A stretch of DNA of 64,000 nt from positions 49,374-113,373 of the forward strand of contig JAUCGE010000002.1 in assembly GCA_030377965.1 (NCBI GenBank), given 5' to 3'. Shown piece by piece: positions 8,590 through 17,552 of the stretch (position 1 is its first letter; each line of letters opens with the position of its first letter). The translations under genes were made by a program, and so were the position numbers. The notes under the pieces were generated by a model. It did not search any database and had not been told where the DNA came from. It worked only from the letters and a program-made list of their open reading frames with translations. The DNA is from Desulfobacterales bacterium HSG16. GTDB lineage: Bacteria; Desulfobacterota; Desulfobacteria; Desulfobacterales; HSG16.

Positions 8590-11500
8590 ATGCACAAATG
8601 GATATTCTGGATGGTGATATCGATCATCATCATAATTTCGGCAATAGCCCTTGCAGGCGCAGTCTTGTATATTTTTGCCAATTTTTTTGTGAATTTCTGG
8701 TGGTTTTCTTCTCTGGATCTATCATCATATTTTTGGCTGCGCCCTTTATATCGTTATGGCATTTTGATTGTCATGACCAGTCTTTTGTTAGGGATTTTTT
8801 ATCTCAATTTCAAAATAGCCTTAGCAGACAAACCATCTGATAAGCCATCTGATAAGCCATCTGATAAGCCATCTGATAAATCACCAGATAAATCACCAGA
8901 TAAATCACCAGATAAATCACCAGATAAATCACAGGAACGATTAAAACCCAGATTTTTTAAATTCTGGATATTTATATCTTTTTTGCTGTCTTTACCAGTT
9001 GTCATACCTGTTTTCAAGCATTGGAACAAGGCTCTGTTTTTTATTTTCGGCACTTCTGCAGATCCCACTGTATTTAAACCCGATCCGATATTTGGTAAAA
9101 ATATAAGCTATTACCTTTTATCCATGCCTTTTTATGATCTTATTCATACAGGGCTTCTGGCCTCCGTTATCATTCTGGTTATATTGATCTTTGCAATCTA
9201 CCGCTCCAGGAACAGGATAACAAAACCGGACAGCGCAAAAATCAGGCCCGGATCACGGGCAAATGTCAGGCAGAAATCTCGTGTGGAAGATAGGCCGCCG
9301 TTAAAACGCAGAACCAGGCCGGAATCTCGTGTGGAAGGTAGGCCGCCATTAAAACGCAAAGCCAGACCAGAATCTCGTATGGAAGATAGTCGACCACCGT
9401 TAAAACGCAGAACCAGGCCGGAATCTCATATGAAAGATAGACCTACATCAAGGTCAAGGGTCAGACCGCCTGCATCACGCTTAAAAGAAAAGCCCAGATC
9501 CCAGGTTACAGCACTTCCCCAAAATGCAAAAAACCATATCTGTATTCTGATCTTTATAGTGGCCGCAATTCAGATATGGGGATACGTTCTCGCTCGCCAC
9601 AAACTTGTTTTTACAAATACTCACTTACCCGATTTTTTCGGACCCGGATATATCGATATGCACTATCATCTGCCTATAATCTGGGCCATGATAATCTTGT
9701 TCGCAGCATCCGCAATCTCCTTGATTGTAAAAATTCAGTCTCAAAAAGGGGATCGGATCTTCATATGCTTTGCGTTTGCTTTCATGGGTATCTGGGGGCT
9801 TTCAAATGTCTCAGCTATTCCAGATAAAATCGAAGATACTTTTTTCAAATCAAATGAAATTGCCAATGAAAGCCCTTATATCGGAAAGAGTATTGCCTCT
9901 GTTCTTTCGGCATATGATATCGAAAATGTCGATACCAGAGAATATGCCATAGACAATACTGATGATCTGTCGGAAAGCCCGGGTATCGACAATATCCTTC
10001 AAAATGTTCCGGTATGGGAAAGACAGCAGTTATACAGACTCTTCAACCAGTTGCAGGGACTTAAGCGGTATTATTCTTTCCCGGATGTTGATGTGGATCG
10101 CTACAATGTGGATGGAATAAAAAGACAGGTTTATCTGGCTGCCCGTGAATTGGATATAAAGTCACATGAAGAGGGTAAAATATGGGTTAATGCTCATCTA
10201 CATTACACCCACGGGTACGGATTGACGATGATATCCGCATCCCAGGATAAAACAGGTGATATGATATGGTATATAAAAAATATTTTCCAGAGTCCCCGAA
10301 AAGGTCTGGAGGTTCTGACACCCTCCATTTATTACGGGGAAGAGGATTATGACTATGCCATTGCACCCAATAAAGGCGGAGAAATTGACCATCTGCAGGA
10401 TTCAATATCGAACCCTGAAGGAAAAACTGCAATTCCGGCAGCATATAAAGGAAATGGGGGCATTTCCTGCCAGAATTTTTTTAAGCGAATGATTTTTTCC
10501 ATTTTCTTCAGAAAAGGCTGGGTACCTTCGACCAGAATACTCCTGTCAAAAGATTTTACAGATGAAACCCGGTTTCTCATCAGAAGAAATATAAGAGAGC
10601 GGATTCTGGCTATTACTCCTTTTCTTAAACTTGATGAAGATCCGTATATTGTCTTGAGCAAAACTGGTGGTCTTTTCTGGATACAGGATGCTTATACCAT
10701 GTCCGGGCGATTTCCGGGGGCAGAGTATTATAATTCTGATAGCAATTACATCCGCAATTCCATAAAAATTGTCGTGGATGCCTATAATGGCAGTGTAAAA
10801 TATTATTTGTCCGATCCGCATGATCCTGTCGCAAAAACTCTTCAGAGGATTTATCCGGGGCTGATCGCAGAACTTTCAGATATTGAACCTCAAGATCTGA
10901 AAGAACATATGCGGTATCCTAAAAAACTTTTTGAAATACAAATGCGAATGTATGCAAAATATCACCAGACAAATCCTGAAGATTTTTTTCGCGGCAAAGA
11001 TAAATGGGAAATGGCAAAGCTCAAAGGAAAAAATGTAAAGCCATATTACATGACCTTGAACCTTCTTGATCCCGAACTGAGGGAATTTTTACTTTTAAGC
11101 CCGATGAGCCCTAAAGAAAAAAACAATCTCAGCGCCCTGGCTCTTGCCAGGTGTGATGGTGATAATTATGGGCAGATCGTTGTATACAATTTTCCCAAGG
11201 AAAGTCTTGCTTACGGGCCGTCTCAGATCAGCGACAGGTTCGATAGTGATAAAGTACTTACCAAGGAATTGTCTTTGTGGAGCAAAAAGCAGAATTCAAA
11301 GGTGGTCCGGAGCCGTATGATTATAATTCCGGTTGCAGGCACTATTTTTTATATTCAGCCTGTTTATCTGAGTTCTACCACTGATACCGGATTTCCAGAA
11401 TTGAAACAGCTTTTTGTCAGTCGGAATGGCGAGTCTGTGGCAATGGCAAATAACATCACAGATGCTGTCAAAATACTTGTGGCAGGTCTATCATCAAAAG

Positions 11501-11646
11501 AAAAGAAGGAAGAAAGCATGGCGTCACCCATGACAGATAGCTCTGGTGATGAAGCTTCCCCAAAAAGTGAGGACAATGCTGCATCACCTCAACCCGAACA
11601 GCCTGAAGTTGATCCTGAAAAAACTAAGGGTTCCTCCTCTTCGTAA
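8590..11646 (+). CDS. UPF0182 family large membrane protein with two tandem-repeat insertions
   Basis: 1018 aa, ATG 8590 preceded by AAGGAGGAATCAGG. The N-terminal third has about seven TM helices with a family-like 'NFFVNFWWFSSLDLSSYFW' region. The rest is a large soluble domain with conserved blocks such as NVPVWERQQLYRLFNQLQ, INAHLHYTHGYG-like (WVNAHLHYTHGYG) and WIQDAYTMSGRFPGA. UPF0182 function is unknown. Two loops between TM segments are expanded by in-frame repeats: DKPS/DKSP units (8827-8932) and 16-17-residue Arg/Pro-rich units (9280-9426), which together lengthen it beyond a typical homologue. The C-terminus is a low-complexity Ser/Glu/Pro tail. Monocistronic. Confidence 0.88.
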   Translation: MHKWIFWMVISIIIIISAIALAGAVLYIFANFFVNFWWFSSLDLSSYFWLRPLYRYGILIVMTSLLLGIFYLNFKIALADKPSDKPSDKPSDKPSDKSPDKSPDKSPDKSPDKSQERLKPRFFKFWIFISFLLSLPVVIPVFKHWNKALFFIFGTSADPTVFKPDPIFGKNISYYLLSMPFYDLIHTGLLASVIILVILIFAIYRSRNRITKPDSAKIRPGSRANVRQKSRVEDRPPLKRRTRPESRVEGRPPLKRKARPESRMEDSRPPLKRRTRPESHMKDRPTSRSRVRPPASRLKEKPRSQVTALPQNAKNHICILIFIVAAIQIWGYVLARHKLVFTNTHLPDFFGPGYIDMHYHLPIIWAMIILFAASAISLIVKIQSQKGDRIFICFAFAFMGIWGLSNVSAIPDKIEDTFFKSNEIANESPYIGKSIASVLSAYDIENVDTREYAIDNTDDLSESPGIDNILQNVPVWERQQLYRLFNQLQGLKRYYSFPDVDVDRYNVDGIKRQVYLAARELDIKSHEEGKIWVNAHLHYTHGYGLTMISASQDKTGDMIWYIKNIFQSPRKGLEVLTPSIYYGEEDYDYAIAPNKGGEIDHLQDSISNPEGKTAIPAAYKGNGGISCQNFFKRMIFSIFFRKGWVPSTRILLSKDFTDETRFLIRRNIRERILAITPFLKLDEDPYIVLSKTGGLFWIQDAYTMSGRFPGAEYYNSDSNYIRNSIKIVVDAYNGSVKYYLSDPHDPVAKTLQRIYPGLIAELSDIEPQDLKEHMRYPKKLFEIQMRMYAKYHQTNPEDFFRGKDKWEMAKLKGKNVKPYYMTLNLLDPELREFLLLSPMSPKEKNNLSALALARCDGDNYGQIVVYNFPKESLAYGPSQISDRFDSDKVLTKELSLWSKKQNSKVVRSRMIIIPVAGTIFYIQPVYLSSTTDTGFPELKQLFVSRNGESVAMANNITDAVKILVAGLSSKEKKEESMASPMTDSSGDEASPKSEDNAASPQPEQPEVDPEKTKGSSSS
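8827..8932 (+). repeat. 12-bp tandem repeat inside the UPF0182 gene
   Basis: About nine 12-bp units: first four copies close to GATAAGCCATCT (DKPS), then four to five copies of GATAAATCACCA (DKSP). All are in frame and extend a loop after the second TM region. The two unit types being in separate blocks suggests stepwise slippage expansion. Confidence 0.9.
9280..9426 (+). repeat. 48/48/51-bp tandem repeat inside the UPF0182 gene
   Basis: Three adjacent units encode RVEDRPPLKRRTRPES, RVEGRPPLKRKARPES and RMEDSRPPLKRRTRPES, followed by a decayed fourth (HMKDRPTSRSR). Highly basic and Pro-rich, placed between two TM helices and so probably in a cytoplasmic loop. Confidence 0.9.
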
Positions 11647-11658
11647 TCAAAATTTATC

Positions 11659-11686
11659 TTGTTCCCGCGTTTAAGCGTGGGAACAA
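11659..11686 (+). terminator. Hairpin after the UPF0182 gene
   Basis: TTGTTCCCGCG-N5-CGTGGGAACAA forms an 11-bp stem with one wobble pair, 13 nt after the stop. It is followed by A6 rather than a T-run, so it may act as an RNA-stabilising or Rho-type end rather than a strong intrinsic terminator. Confidence 0.5.
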
Positions 11687-11689
11687 AAA

Positions 11690-11933
11690 ATTCTAATTGC
11701 ATAAGAAAGCAGGCAGGAAAATTGGCATCTGTCCAGCAAATTCATATTCAATGATTCAAGAGATGCCGCATTGGAGCAGATTGAAACCTGCTTCATTATA
11801 ACCTGACCATTTGATGTCTGTGCATTTATACCAGTAAGAAATGATGGTTGTTCTTTGGGGGAGTCCTGTATTATTACAGAGCGATTCGTGAAGATCTGCT
11901 TTTTTTGGATGGAAAATAAATTCCAAAATATTC
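11690..11933. other. Gene-free stretch, possible coding remnant
   Basis: No intact gene. The minus strand has one fragment of protein-like composition (HPKKADLHESLCNNTG...) with no start or RBS. It may be a decayed gene; nothing else recognised. Confidence 0.3.
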
Positions 11934-11978
11934 AAGAAAAAAACATTACATCCGCCCGAAAGTTTACGGACGGATGTA
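11934..11978 (-). terminator. Intrinsic terminator of the OmpA-type gene
   Basis: On the minus strand ACATCCGTCCG-N7-CGGGCGGATGT forms a long stem 20-50 nt after the stop and is followed by ATGTTTTTTT, a clear U-tract. Confidence 0.8.
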
Positions 11979-11996
11979 TTTATTTTTAAGTTTTTT

Positions 11997-13118
11997 TTAT
12001 TCTGAAATGGAAATAATGATAGACCGGCGGTTTCTCTCTCTGCCTTCATTCGTATCATTATCGGCTACAGGTCTGGACTCACCATACCAGTAAAGCTTGA
12101 ATCGTTTGGATGCGACATGGTGGTTGTTCATAAGGTATCGTTTTATAACGACTGCACGGCGTCTGGAAAGGCTCATATTATAGGATTCGCTTCCTCGGCT
12201 GTCCGTGTGTCCTTCGATAGATGCTACACTGTTGGGATGTCTCTCCATAAAATCAGCAACAGCTTTGAGCTGGCTGTTATAGACAGGTCGTATAATCGTT
12301 CTGTCATATTCAAATTCCACAACGACCTCAATTTTTTCTACAGTCGGTGTATCTGGAATTGGCTCTGTTGGTGTTTCTTCAACAGGAGCTACGACAACGG
12401 GAGCTTCTTCGATAAATGGTGCTGGCTCAACTTCTATCGGTTCTACTGGAGTTGTGGGTGTCACTTCTGCTTTAATTTCTTCAGGACATCCTACAGCATC
12501 GACTTTCACGCCAGGTGGAGTTCCAGGACACTGATCTTTGTGATCATAAACACCATCACCATCACTGTCTTTGTTCTTGTCTACGGTATCTCCGCCTATA
12601 ACAAACGAAAGTCCCAATGTGGCAGAAAGATTGTTATAGGTATGAGGCATATCCAGGATATGGCGGATATCCCCTCGAAAAGCTACACGATCCGTAAAAA
12701 AGTATTTGAAACCACCGCCCATATTGAAAAAAGGGCCGTAGTCTTTGCCATCATCATGCAAAGATGTGGAACCGAGACCTGCGGAAAGATAAGGCACCAG
12801 TCTGTTCTCAGGCATAAAATGATAGATACCGTCAAGACGCAGCATGTGAGCTTCATCGTCACCGCCTCTTATTTCCGATTCGGTATCCACATAATTATAA
12901 GCCATTTCAAAGCCGAATTTCTCAGTAATATTATAACCAAGAGTACCCATATAGGTGGGACCATTGTCCCTGTCCTGGTTCCCCTCAAAAAGATAATATC
13001 CTCCGAGATGGCTCATATTGAATGAACCGGGCTTGATCTGTGCAAAGGCAGCAGTACCGAAAAATGCGGCAACAACAAACGCGATCAAGACCAAAGCGAC
13101 AACCTTCATTTTCTTCAT
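11997..13118 (-). CDS. OmpA-family outer membrane protein (beta-barrel, TSP3 linker, peptidoglycan-binding domain)
   Basis: 373 aa, ATG 13118 with AAAGGAGG upstream. The signal peptide (MKKMKVVALVLIAFVVAAFF...AFA, cleavage near 26) is followed by an 8-stranded barrel-like region (residues ~30-175, aromatic-rich, GGGFKYFFTDRVAFRGDIRH). A Ca-binding thrombospondin type-3 repeat (KDSDGDGVYDHKDQCPG) and a Pro/Val/Glu-rich linker follow. The C-terminal OmpA domain has SIEGHTDSRGSESYNMSLSRRR, the meso-DAP-binding signature. It tethers the outer membrane to peptidoglycan. The gene is monocistronic with its own terminator and a long AT-rich upstream region. Confidence 0.92.
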   Translation of the reverse strand: MKKMKVVALVLIAFVVAAFFGTAAFAQIKPGSFNMSHLGGYYLFEGNQDRDNGPTYMGTLGYNITEKFGFEMAYNYVDTESEIRGGDDEAHMLRLDGIYHFMPENRLVPYLSAGLGSTSLHDDGKDYGPFFNMGGGFKYFFTDRVAFRGDIRHILDMPHTYNNLSATLGLSFVIGGDTVDKNKDSDGDGVYDHKDQCPGTPPGVKVDAVGCPEEIKAEVTPTTPVEPIEVEPAPFIEEAPVVVAPVEETPTEPIPDTPTVEKIEVVVEFEYDRTIIRPVYNSQLKAVADFMERHPNSVASIEGHTDSRGSESYNMSLSRRRAVVIKRYLMNNHHVASKRFKLYWYGESRPVADNDTNEGRERNRRSIIISISE

Positions 13119-13722
13119 TTTTTCCTCCTTTTGTCAGCCAGCTTGAAAATTATTGGCTATTATTACAATCAACATGTTACAACTTTTTTGCAACATCAGT
13201 TTTAAATATTGTAAATTTCTGTTAAAAATCATTTTTTAAAACATTGTATTCGACTATACAATTGATTTTTTTATTTTTCAATAAAATGATATGCTTTTTT
13301 TCAATTTAAAAAATCAAATCCTTTATTTACAGGATATAAATTTTGAAAAAGCATTCGGTCAAAAAGCGTATTGCTACACAAAAAACTTGTTTTTACAAGT
13401 AAAAAATCAAATTTCAGTGTAAAATCATTTTTAAATTGAAGTGTGGGATCGAAGGCCTGCTGCTTTGATGAAGCTGCTGAAAGATGGTCAAATCAGAATA
13501 TCCTGGTGGTAACCCACCAGGACATGATCACATTGATCTATCGTCTGTTGTTCAGAAAATTCCTGCCCTCGGAACCCGAGGTCCTGGATAAAAATTGTAT
13601 CCAATAGTTGATTGGAATAGTTGATTTGAATAGTTGATTTGATTCAAAAAAACTCAAATTTGAGAAGATCAACGGGATGAGTTCTAACTTTTATATTTGT
13701 TTTATCGTTTACCCTGCAAGTA
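13119..13722. other. 604-bp AT-rich intergenic region with hairpins and 13-bp tandem repeats
   Basis: Separates the ompA-like and minE genes, both on the minus strand. The ompA-proximal half is very AT-rich and should hold its promoter. It contains perfect hairpins CCTGGTGG-TAAC-CCACCAGG (13502-13521) and CCTCGG-AAC-CCGAGG (13567-13581), plus three tandem copies of AATAGTTGATTKG (13603-13641). No ORF or RNA gene recognised. Confidence 0.6.
13603..13641. repeat. Three 13-bp tandem repeats
   Basis: AATAGTTGATTGG, AATAGTTGATTTG and AATAGTTGATTTG in direct succession, about 80 bp beyond the minE stop. Could be iterons for a DNA-binding protein or simple slippage. Confidence 0.6.
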
Positions 13723-13998
13723 TCATACAGCAGGATATTTTTTCCGTTTAGCCTTTATAATTGGAGTATTTACCACCAGGGCGGAAAGATCTTCCGAATG
13801 ATGTATATCCATTTTGAAAGCGTCCTTATCAATTTCAAAATATCGGGAAATAACCTCGACCATGTCTCTGTGAAGGCACGTTAACACATCATCGGAAACT
13901 TCCAGTTTGTCATAGATCAGAGCGAACTTCAGCCTTTTTTTAGCGACATCCTTACTGTCAGGTTTGCCCAGGACTTTTCGAAAAAAATTGTCGAACAT
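13723..13998 (-). CDS. minE: Cell division topological specificity factor MinE
   Basis: 91 aa from ATG 13998, chosen because AAGGAGGG lies just upstream and FDNFFRKVLGK then forms the N-terminal amphipathic membrane-targeting helix. AKKRLKFALIYDK carries the MinD-contact region, and the C-terminal part (DMVEVISRYFEIDKDAFKMDIH) is the dimerisation/topology domain. MinE stimulates MinD ATPase and drives pole-to-pole oscillation. Third gene of the minCDE operon, 10 bp after minD. Confidence 0.93.
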   Translation of the reverse strand: MFDNFFRKVLGKPDSKDVAKKRLKFALIYDKLEVSDDVLTCLHRDMVEVISRYFEIDKDAFKMDIHHSEDLSALVVNTPIIKAKRKKYPAV

Positions 13999-14008
13999 AT
14001 AGCCCTCC

Positions 14009-14821
14009 TTATTTTCCAAGCCCAAATTTGCTTCCGATTTTTTTCCAGAAACGACCTTCTGTCTGCGGAACTTCAATGGGAATATCCTTCCTGCCATTGA
14101 TTCTCATGGCAATCCGGCGAAACGCATCCCCAGCCTTGGAGCCTTTCTGCAACACCAGCGGCACTCCTGTATTGGTCGATATAATTACATGATCATCGAC
14201 TTGCACCAGGCCGATCAGTTCGATGGATAGTACTTCCACCATGTCTTCGTGGCTCAACATATCTCCCCTTTCAACCATTTCAGGGATGATCCGGTTGACC
14301 ACAAGCTTAGGTGTGATCGAACGGGCGTATAAAAGGCCGATGACTCTGTCCGCATCGCGAACAGAAGAGACTTCCGGCATACAGACTACAAGAGCCTCGT
14401 CAGCGGATGCAACGGAATTCTCAAATCCCTGCTCAATACCGGCAGGGCTGTCCATGAGAATATAATCGAACTCCTTGCGCATCTTTTCGCCAAACTGGAC
14501 CATTTCATCCGGGGAGAGAACATCCTTGTTATCGCTCTGGGATGCGGGAATCAGGTAAAGGTTCTTTATCCTCCGATCCCTGATAGCAGCCTGTTTGAGC
14601 TTACACCGTCCTTTGACGGCATCTACCACATTGAACACTATCCTGTTTTCAAGTCCCATTACCACATCAAGGTTTCTGAGTCCGATATCCATATCCACGA
14701 CAGCCACCCTGTTTCCATCAAGGGCAAGAGCCGCGCCTATGGAGGCTGTGGCAGTGGTTTTTCCCACACCGCCTTTGCCCGAGGTTATCACTATTACTTT
14801 TCCTTCTGCCTTTCCTTCCAA
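14009..14821 (-). CDS. minD: Septum site-determining ATPase MinD
   Basis: 270 aa. It starts at TTG 14821: AGAGGTG sits 5 nt upstream and no ATG or GTG occurs in frame nearby. Deviant Walker A (TSGKGGVGKTT), switch I/II (VVDMDIGLRNLDVVMG, DYILMDSPAGIE) and the C-terminal amphipathic membrane helix (GRFWKKIGSKFGLGK) are all present. MinD dimerises on the inner membrane with ATP, recruits MinC to block FtsZ away from midcell, and is displaced by MinE. The unusual start codon may set its level relative to MinC and MinE. Confidence 0.95.
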   Translation of the reverse strand: MEGKAEGKVIVITSGKGGVGKTTATASIGAALALDGNRVAVVDMDIGLRNLDVVMGLENRIVFNVVDAVKGRCKLKQAAIRDRRIKNLYLIPASQSDNKDVLSPDEMVQFGEKMRKEFDYILMDSPAGIEQGFENSVASADEALVVCMPEVSSVRDADRVIGLLYARSITPKLVVNRIIPEMVERGDMLSHEDMVEVLSIELIGLVQVDDHVIISTNTGVPLVLQKGSKAGDAFRRIAMRINGRKDIPIEVPQTEGRFWKKIGSKFGLGK

Positions 14822-14899
14822 ACCACACCTCTTTATCTTATCTTCGATTTTTCATCATGCTCGCGTTTCGGGCATCAATTTGTGAAATGATGCACACTT

Positions 14900-15586
14900 T
14901 TACCTGACCTCCGGCCAGGGTTGGCGTCCGAAGGGGTTGGCTTTCAAATATTCTTCCACCACGATTGCATTGTCTTCCACATACGCGAATTCCGCAATCT
15001 TATCTCCAGAAGGTGGAAGCCCTGCCGCCATGATTCCTCCTATCTGCACCTGTGTGGGCCTGAAGTCAAGGGCAAGCACTATAGCATTCTCATTGTCGGG
15101 TTGGCCGGCTGCGGCGATACCGCTCAATGTCCCCATCACTATTATATCTCCGCCAGCGACGATTTCCGCACCTGGATTGACATCACCCAGAATCAGGATA
15201 TGTTTTCTGGCCGTGACTTTCTGGCCTGAACGGACTCTTCCTGTCAGCATCAGCATATCACTTTGATGCTGCTGCCATGCTCCCTGCATATCCCTTTGTC
15301 TTGTAATTCCTTCTGAAACCATCCGACGCTTGGAAGGACAGATAACGTTTCCAACACCGAATTGTGCCTTTAAATAATCGCCAAGCTCATCAAGAAGTTC
15401 TTCATATCCTTCGTTTTCTCCGATATCGAAAGTCACTCTTGCATTGATGGCAAGATGGCGTAATTGTTTGAACAATCGGTTAAGTTCCTCTCGGATCGAA
15501 TCCGCAGGTAAAGTGGGATCAAAGGCGACATGCAGACCATCACCCACTCCTTTCATTCGTACTTTCACGTCCCTGGTTTCTTTCAT
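14900..15586 (-). CDS. minC: Septum site-determining protein MinC
   Basis: 228 aa from ATG 15586 (a TTG lies one codon upstream). The N-terminal domain (residues ~5-100) is the FtsZ-inhibiting fold. The C-terminal domain (~115-215) is a right-handed beta helix with the MinD-binding signature in SGQKVTARKHILILGDVNPGAEIVAGGDIIVMG split over successive turns, plus GTLSGIAAAG. It inhibits Z-ring assembly when recruited by MinD. First gene of minCDE, 78 bp before minD. Confidence 0.93.
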   Translation of the reverse strand: MKETRDVKVRMKGVGDGLHVAFDPTLPADSIREELNRLFKQLRHLAINARVTFDIGENEGYEELLDELGDYLKAQFGVGNVICPSKRRMVSEGITRQRDMQGAWQQHQSDMLMLTGRVRSGQKVTARKHILILGDVNPGAEIVAGGDIIVMGTLSGIAAAGQPDNENAIVLALDFRPTQVQIGGIMAAGLPPSGDKIAEFAYVEDNAIVVEEYLKANPFGRQPWPEVR

Positions 15587-15696
15587 CAAAAACGGCCTTT
15601 AAAATAATGGTCAGAATGTCTGACAAGCATATCCAGATATTTGGAACATCTTCAAACGATTAAGAATTATCATCGGTGATGGTATAGATAAATCTT

Positions 15697-15733
15697 TTGG
15701 GGATGTCAACACGGATTTAGCTGGCATCCCCAA
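15697..15733 (-). terminator. Hairpin downstream of the ABC permease gene
   Basis: TTGGGGATG and CATCCCCAA pair around a 19-nt loop, 17 nt after the permease stop on the minus strand. It is followed by only a short U-run (AAAAGATTTATC), so strength is uncertain. Confidence 0.45.
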
Positions 15734-15749
15734 AGATTTACAAATAACT

Positions 15750-16418
15750 CTATGAATTAACTTCAAGTTTTTTCTCTATTAAAGACAGCGTTTTCGAAAT
15801 GAAGGATGTCATGACCAGATAGACTATGGCAACGGCGAGCCAGATTTCGAAAGCGCGAAAATTGACGGCAATCAGTTCCTGACCCTGGCGAGTCAGTTCT
15901 CCCACACCTATGACCACAAGAAGAGATGTATCCTTGAGGCTGATGATGAATTGATTGCCCAGAGGCGGTATCATGCGTGTGAAGGCCTGGGGCCAGATTA
16001 CATGGATCATGGTCTGAAAACGGGTCATGCCGATGGATCTTCCTGCTTCGGTCTGACCTCTGCTGACGGACTGCACTGCCCCTCGAACAATTTCAGCTAT
16101 GTAAGCTCCTGAATTAACAGCGATGGCTGAAATACCTGCTGCCAGAGGCGGAACCCTCATGCCAAGCATCAAAGGCATCCCGAAATAGAGGAACATGACC
16201 TGTACCATTAAAGGCGTACCCCTGACACTCTCCACATATGCTCCGGCAATCGTATTGGCTATCTTGTTTCTTGATAATTTGCCAAGTCCGGCTGCCGCTC
16301 CGAGAAAAAAGCCTATACTCAGTCCGAAAACTGTAATGAAAACGGTTAATTTAGCTCCAACCATCAATGACGGAATGGCATCAATGACGACTGCAAAATC
16401 GAAATTAAAGTTGTTCAT
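15750..16418 (-). CDS. Polar amino acid ABC transporter permease (HisM/GlnP type)
   Basis: 222 aa. Five or so TM helices, with the binding-protein-dependent permease EAA loop (SIGMTRFQTMIHVIWPQAFTRMIPPLGNQ, read in two parts) that docks the ATPase, and the family's N-terminal VESVRGTPLMVQVMF. Its start lies 2 bp after the stop of the periplasmic binding-protein gene, so they are cotranscribed. No ATP-binding subunit is encoded next to them, so the ATPase must be supplied from elsewhere. Probably takes up a polar or basic amino acid. Confidence 0.9.
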   Translation of the reverse strand: MNNFNFDFAVVIDAIPSLMVGAKLTVFITVFGLSIGFFLGAAAGLGKLSRNKIANTIAGAYVESVRGTPLMVQVMFLYFGMPLMLGMRVPPLAAGISAIAVNSGAYIAEIVRGAVQSVSRGQTEAGRSIGMTRFQTMIHVIWPQAFTRMIPPLGNQFIISLKDTSLLVVIGVGELTRQGQELIAVNFRAFEIWLAVAIVYLVMTSFISKTLSLIEKKLEVNS

Positions 16419-16420
16419 GA

Positions 16421-17161
16421 TTATTTAGGCTCAGTGCCGAACCATTTTTTGTAAATTGCAGCGTATCTGCCGTCTTCCATCAGTTTAAGCATGCTTATGC
16501 TGACCTTTTCACGCAATGCGCTTCCCTGCGGGAATGCGATTCCGTATGACTGCCCCTGGTACAGAGGCCCTACTGTTTTCACACGTCCTTTACCCGCTGT
16601 CTTAATATAATATAAAATCGCTGGAGAATCGAACAATACAGCGTCTGCACCACCTGTTCCAAGCTCCATATAAGCGCCATCAATATTTGGGAAAAGCTTG
16701 ACATCTTTTGTTTTGCATTTTTTTGCATAATCGGCGCTGGTTGTACCGAGTTTGGTAGCAACTATCTTGCCGGAAAGATCTTCTATGGAATTTATGCTGT
16801 TGTTATCGGCCTTCACCATAAGAAGCAGTCCTGCATCGTAATAAGGATATGAAAAATCGACCACTTCCTCACGTTTGGATTTAATGGTCATGGCAGCGAG
16901 AGCCGCGTCGATATTAGCACTTTGAAGAGCTGGAATAAGGCCATTAAAGTCCATTGGTTGAAGCTTATATTCAATTTTCAATTCTTTTGCGATGGCATCC
17001 CAGATATCGATATCGAAGCCAACATATTTTCCGTCCTGTTTGAATTCAAAAGGCATAAAATTGGTGTCACATCCCACGGTAAGAGTTCCACCAGCAAACG
17101 CTATTCCTGTCATCAGACATGCTATCAGCAGAATAGTCAGAATTTTGAGTCCTTTTCTCAT
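16421..17161 (-). CDS. Periplasmic amino acid-binding protein (SBP family 3)
   Basis: 246 aa. A signal peptide ([23 protein letters not shown]) is followed by the family 3 pattern: [30 protein letters not shown] (signature), [24 protein letters not shown] and a C-terminal [10 protein letters not shown]. The Asp in the FDIDIW and the Arg in [11 protein letters not shown] regions bind the ligand's amino and carboxyl groups in this family. Its role is to deliver an amino acid (glutamine-, arginine- or lysine-type) to the downstream permease. Two-gene operon with the permease; RBS AAAGGAG before ATG 17161. Confidence 0.92.
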   Translation of the reverse strand: MRKGLKILTILLIACLMTGIAFAGGTLTVGCDTNFMPFEFKQDGKYVGFDIDIWDAIAKELKIEYKLQPMDFNGLIPALQSANIDAALAAMTIKSKREEVVDFSYPYYDAGLLLMVKADNNSINSIEDLSGKIVATKLGTTSADYAKKCKTKDVKLFPNIDGAYMELGTGGADAVLFDSPAILYYIKTAGKGRVKTVGPLYQGQSYGIAFPQGSALREKVSISMLKLMEDGRYAAIYKKWFGTEPK

Positions 17162-17552
17162 TTGAAATCTCCTTTTTAGGTTTTTTATTTAATATTTTAA
17201 GCCAATTGCCACTCCGATAGATAATCACCCGCCAAAATAGAAATACAACCAAATTGACTATGCAGGTTATCCCAATAACCCTGATGTGTCAAATGAATAA
17301 TATTTAGAAAATTTGGAGGTATTAAACCGCCATATATGCTTTTTGAGTGCGAAATTATTTTTTTGTACCTTTGTCAGAAATAATTTTTGCAATCAAACCG
17401 AAAAAGTCCGCTCCTTAGCTGATTGTTAACCTGATAGCAGTTTACAGATCATAGGAACGAGGAAAAGATGCAGTGAATCTGTTGACTATGACCATGCCTT
17501 TTGTTATTGCACCCGAAATTAACAATATAAACAGGAAAGGATATTAAAGTTA
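17162..17552. other. Divergent intergenic region upstream of ndk
   Basis: 391 bp, AT-rich, between the divergent binding-protein and ndk genes. It must contain both promoters. A TTGACT-N17-TTATTG-like arrangement lies near 17480-17510 but is weak. No ORF or structured RNA recognised. Confidence 0.4.

Noticed and set aside
8827..8932. CRISPR-like array
   Set aside because: Short direct repeats, but without spacers and in frame inside a gene: a coding minisatellite. No CRISPR array or cas gene was seen anywhere in the window.
12117..13025. Long 302-codon plus-strand frame
   Set aside because: Antisense shadow of the OmpA-type gene. No RBS; the protein is Cys/Phe/Tyr-rich and unlike any fold, while the minus-strand frame has a signal peptide and clear domains.
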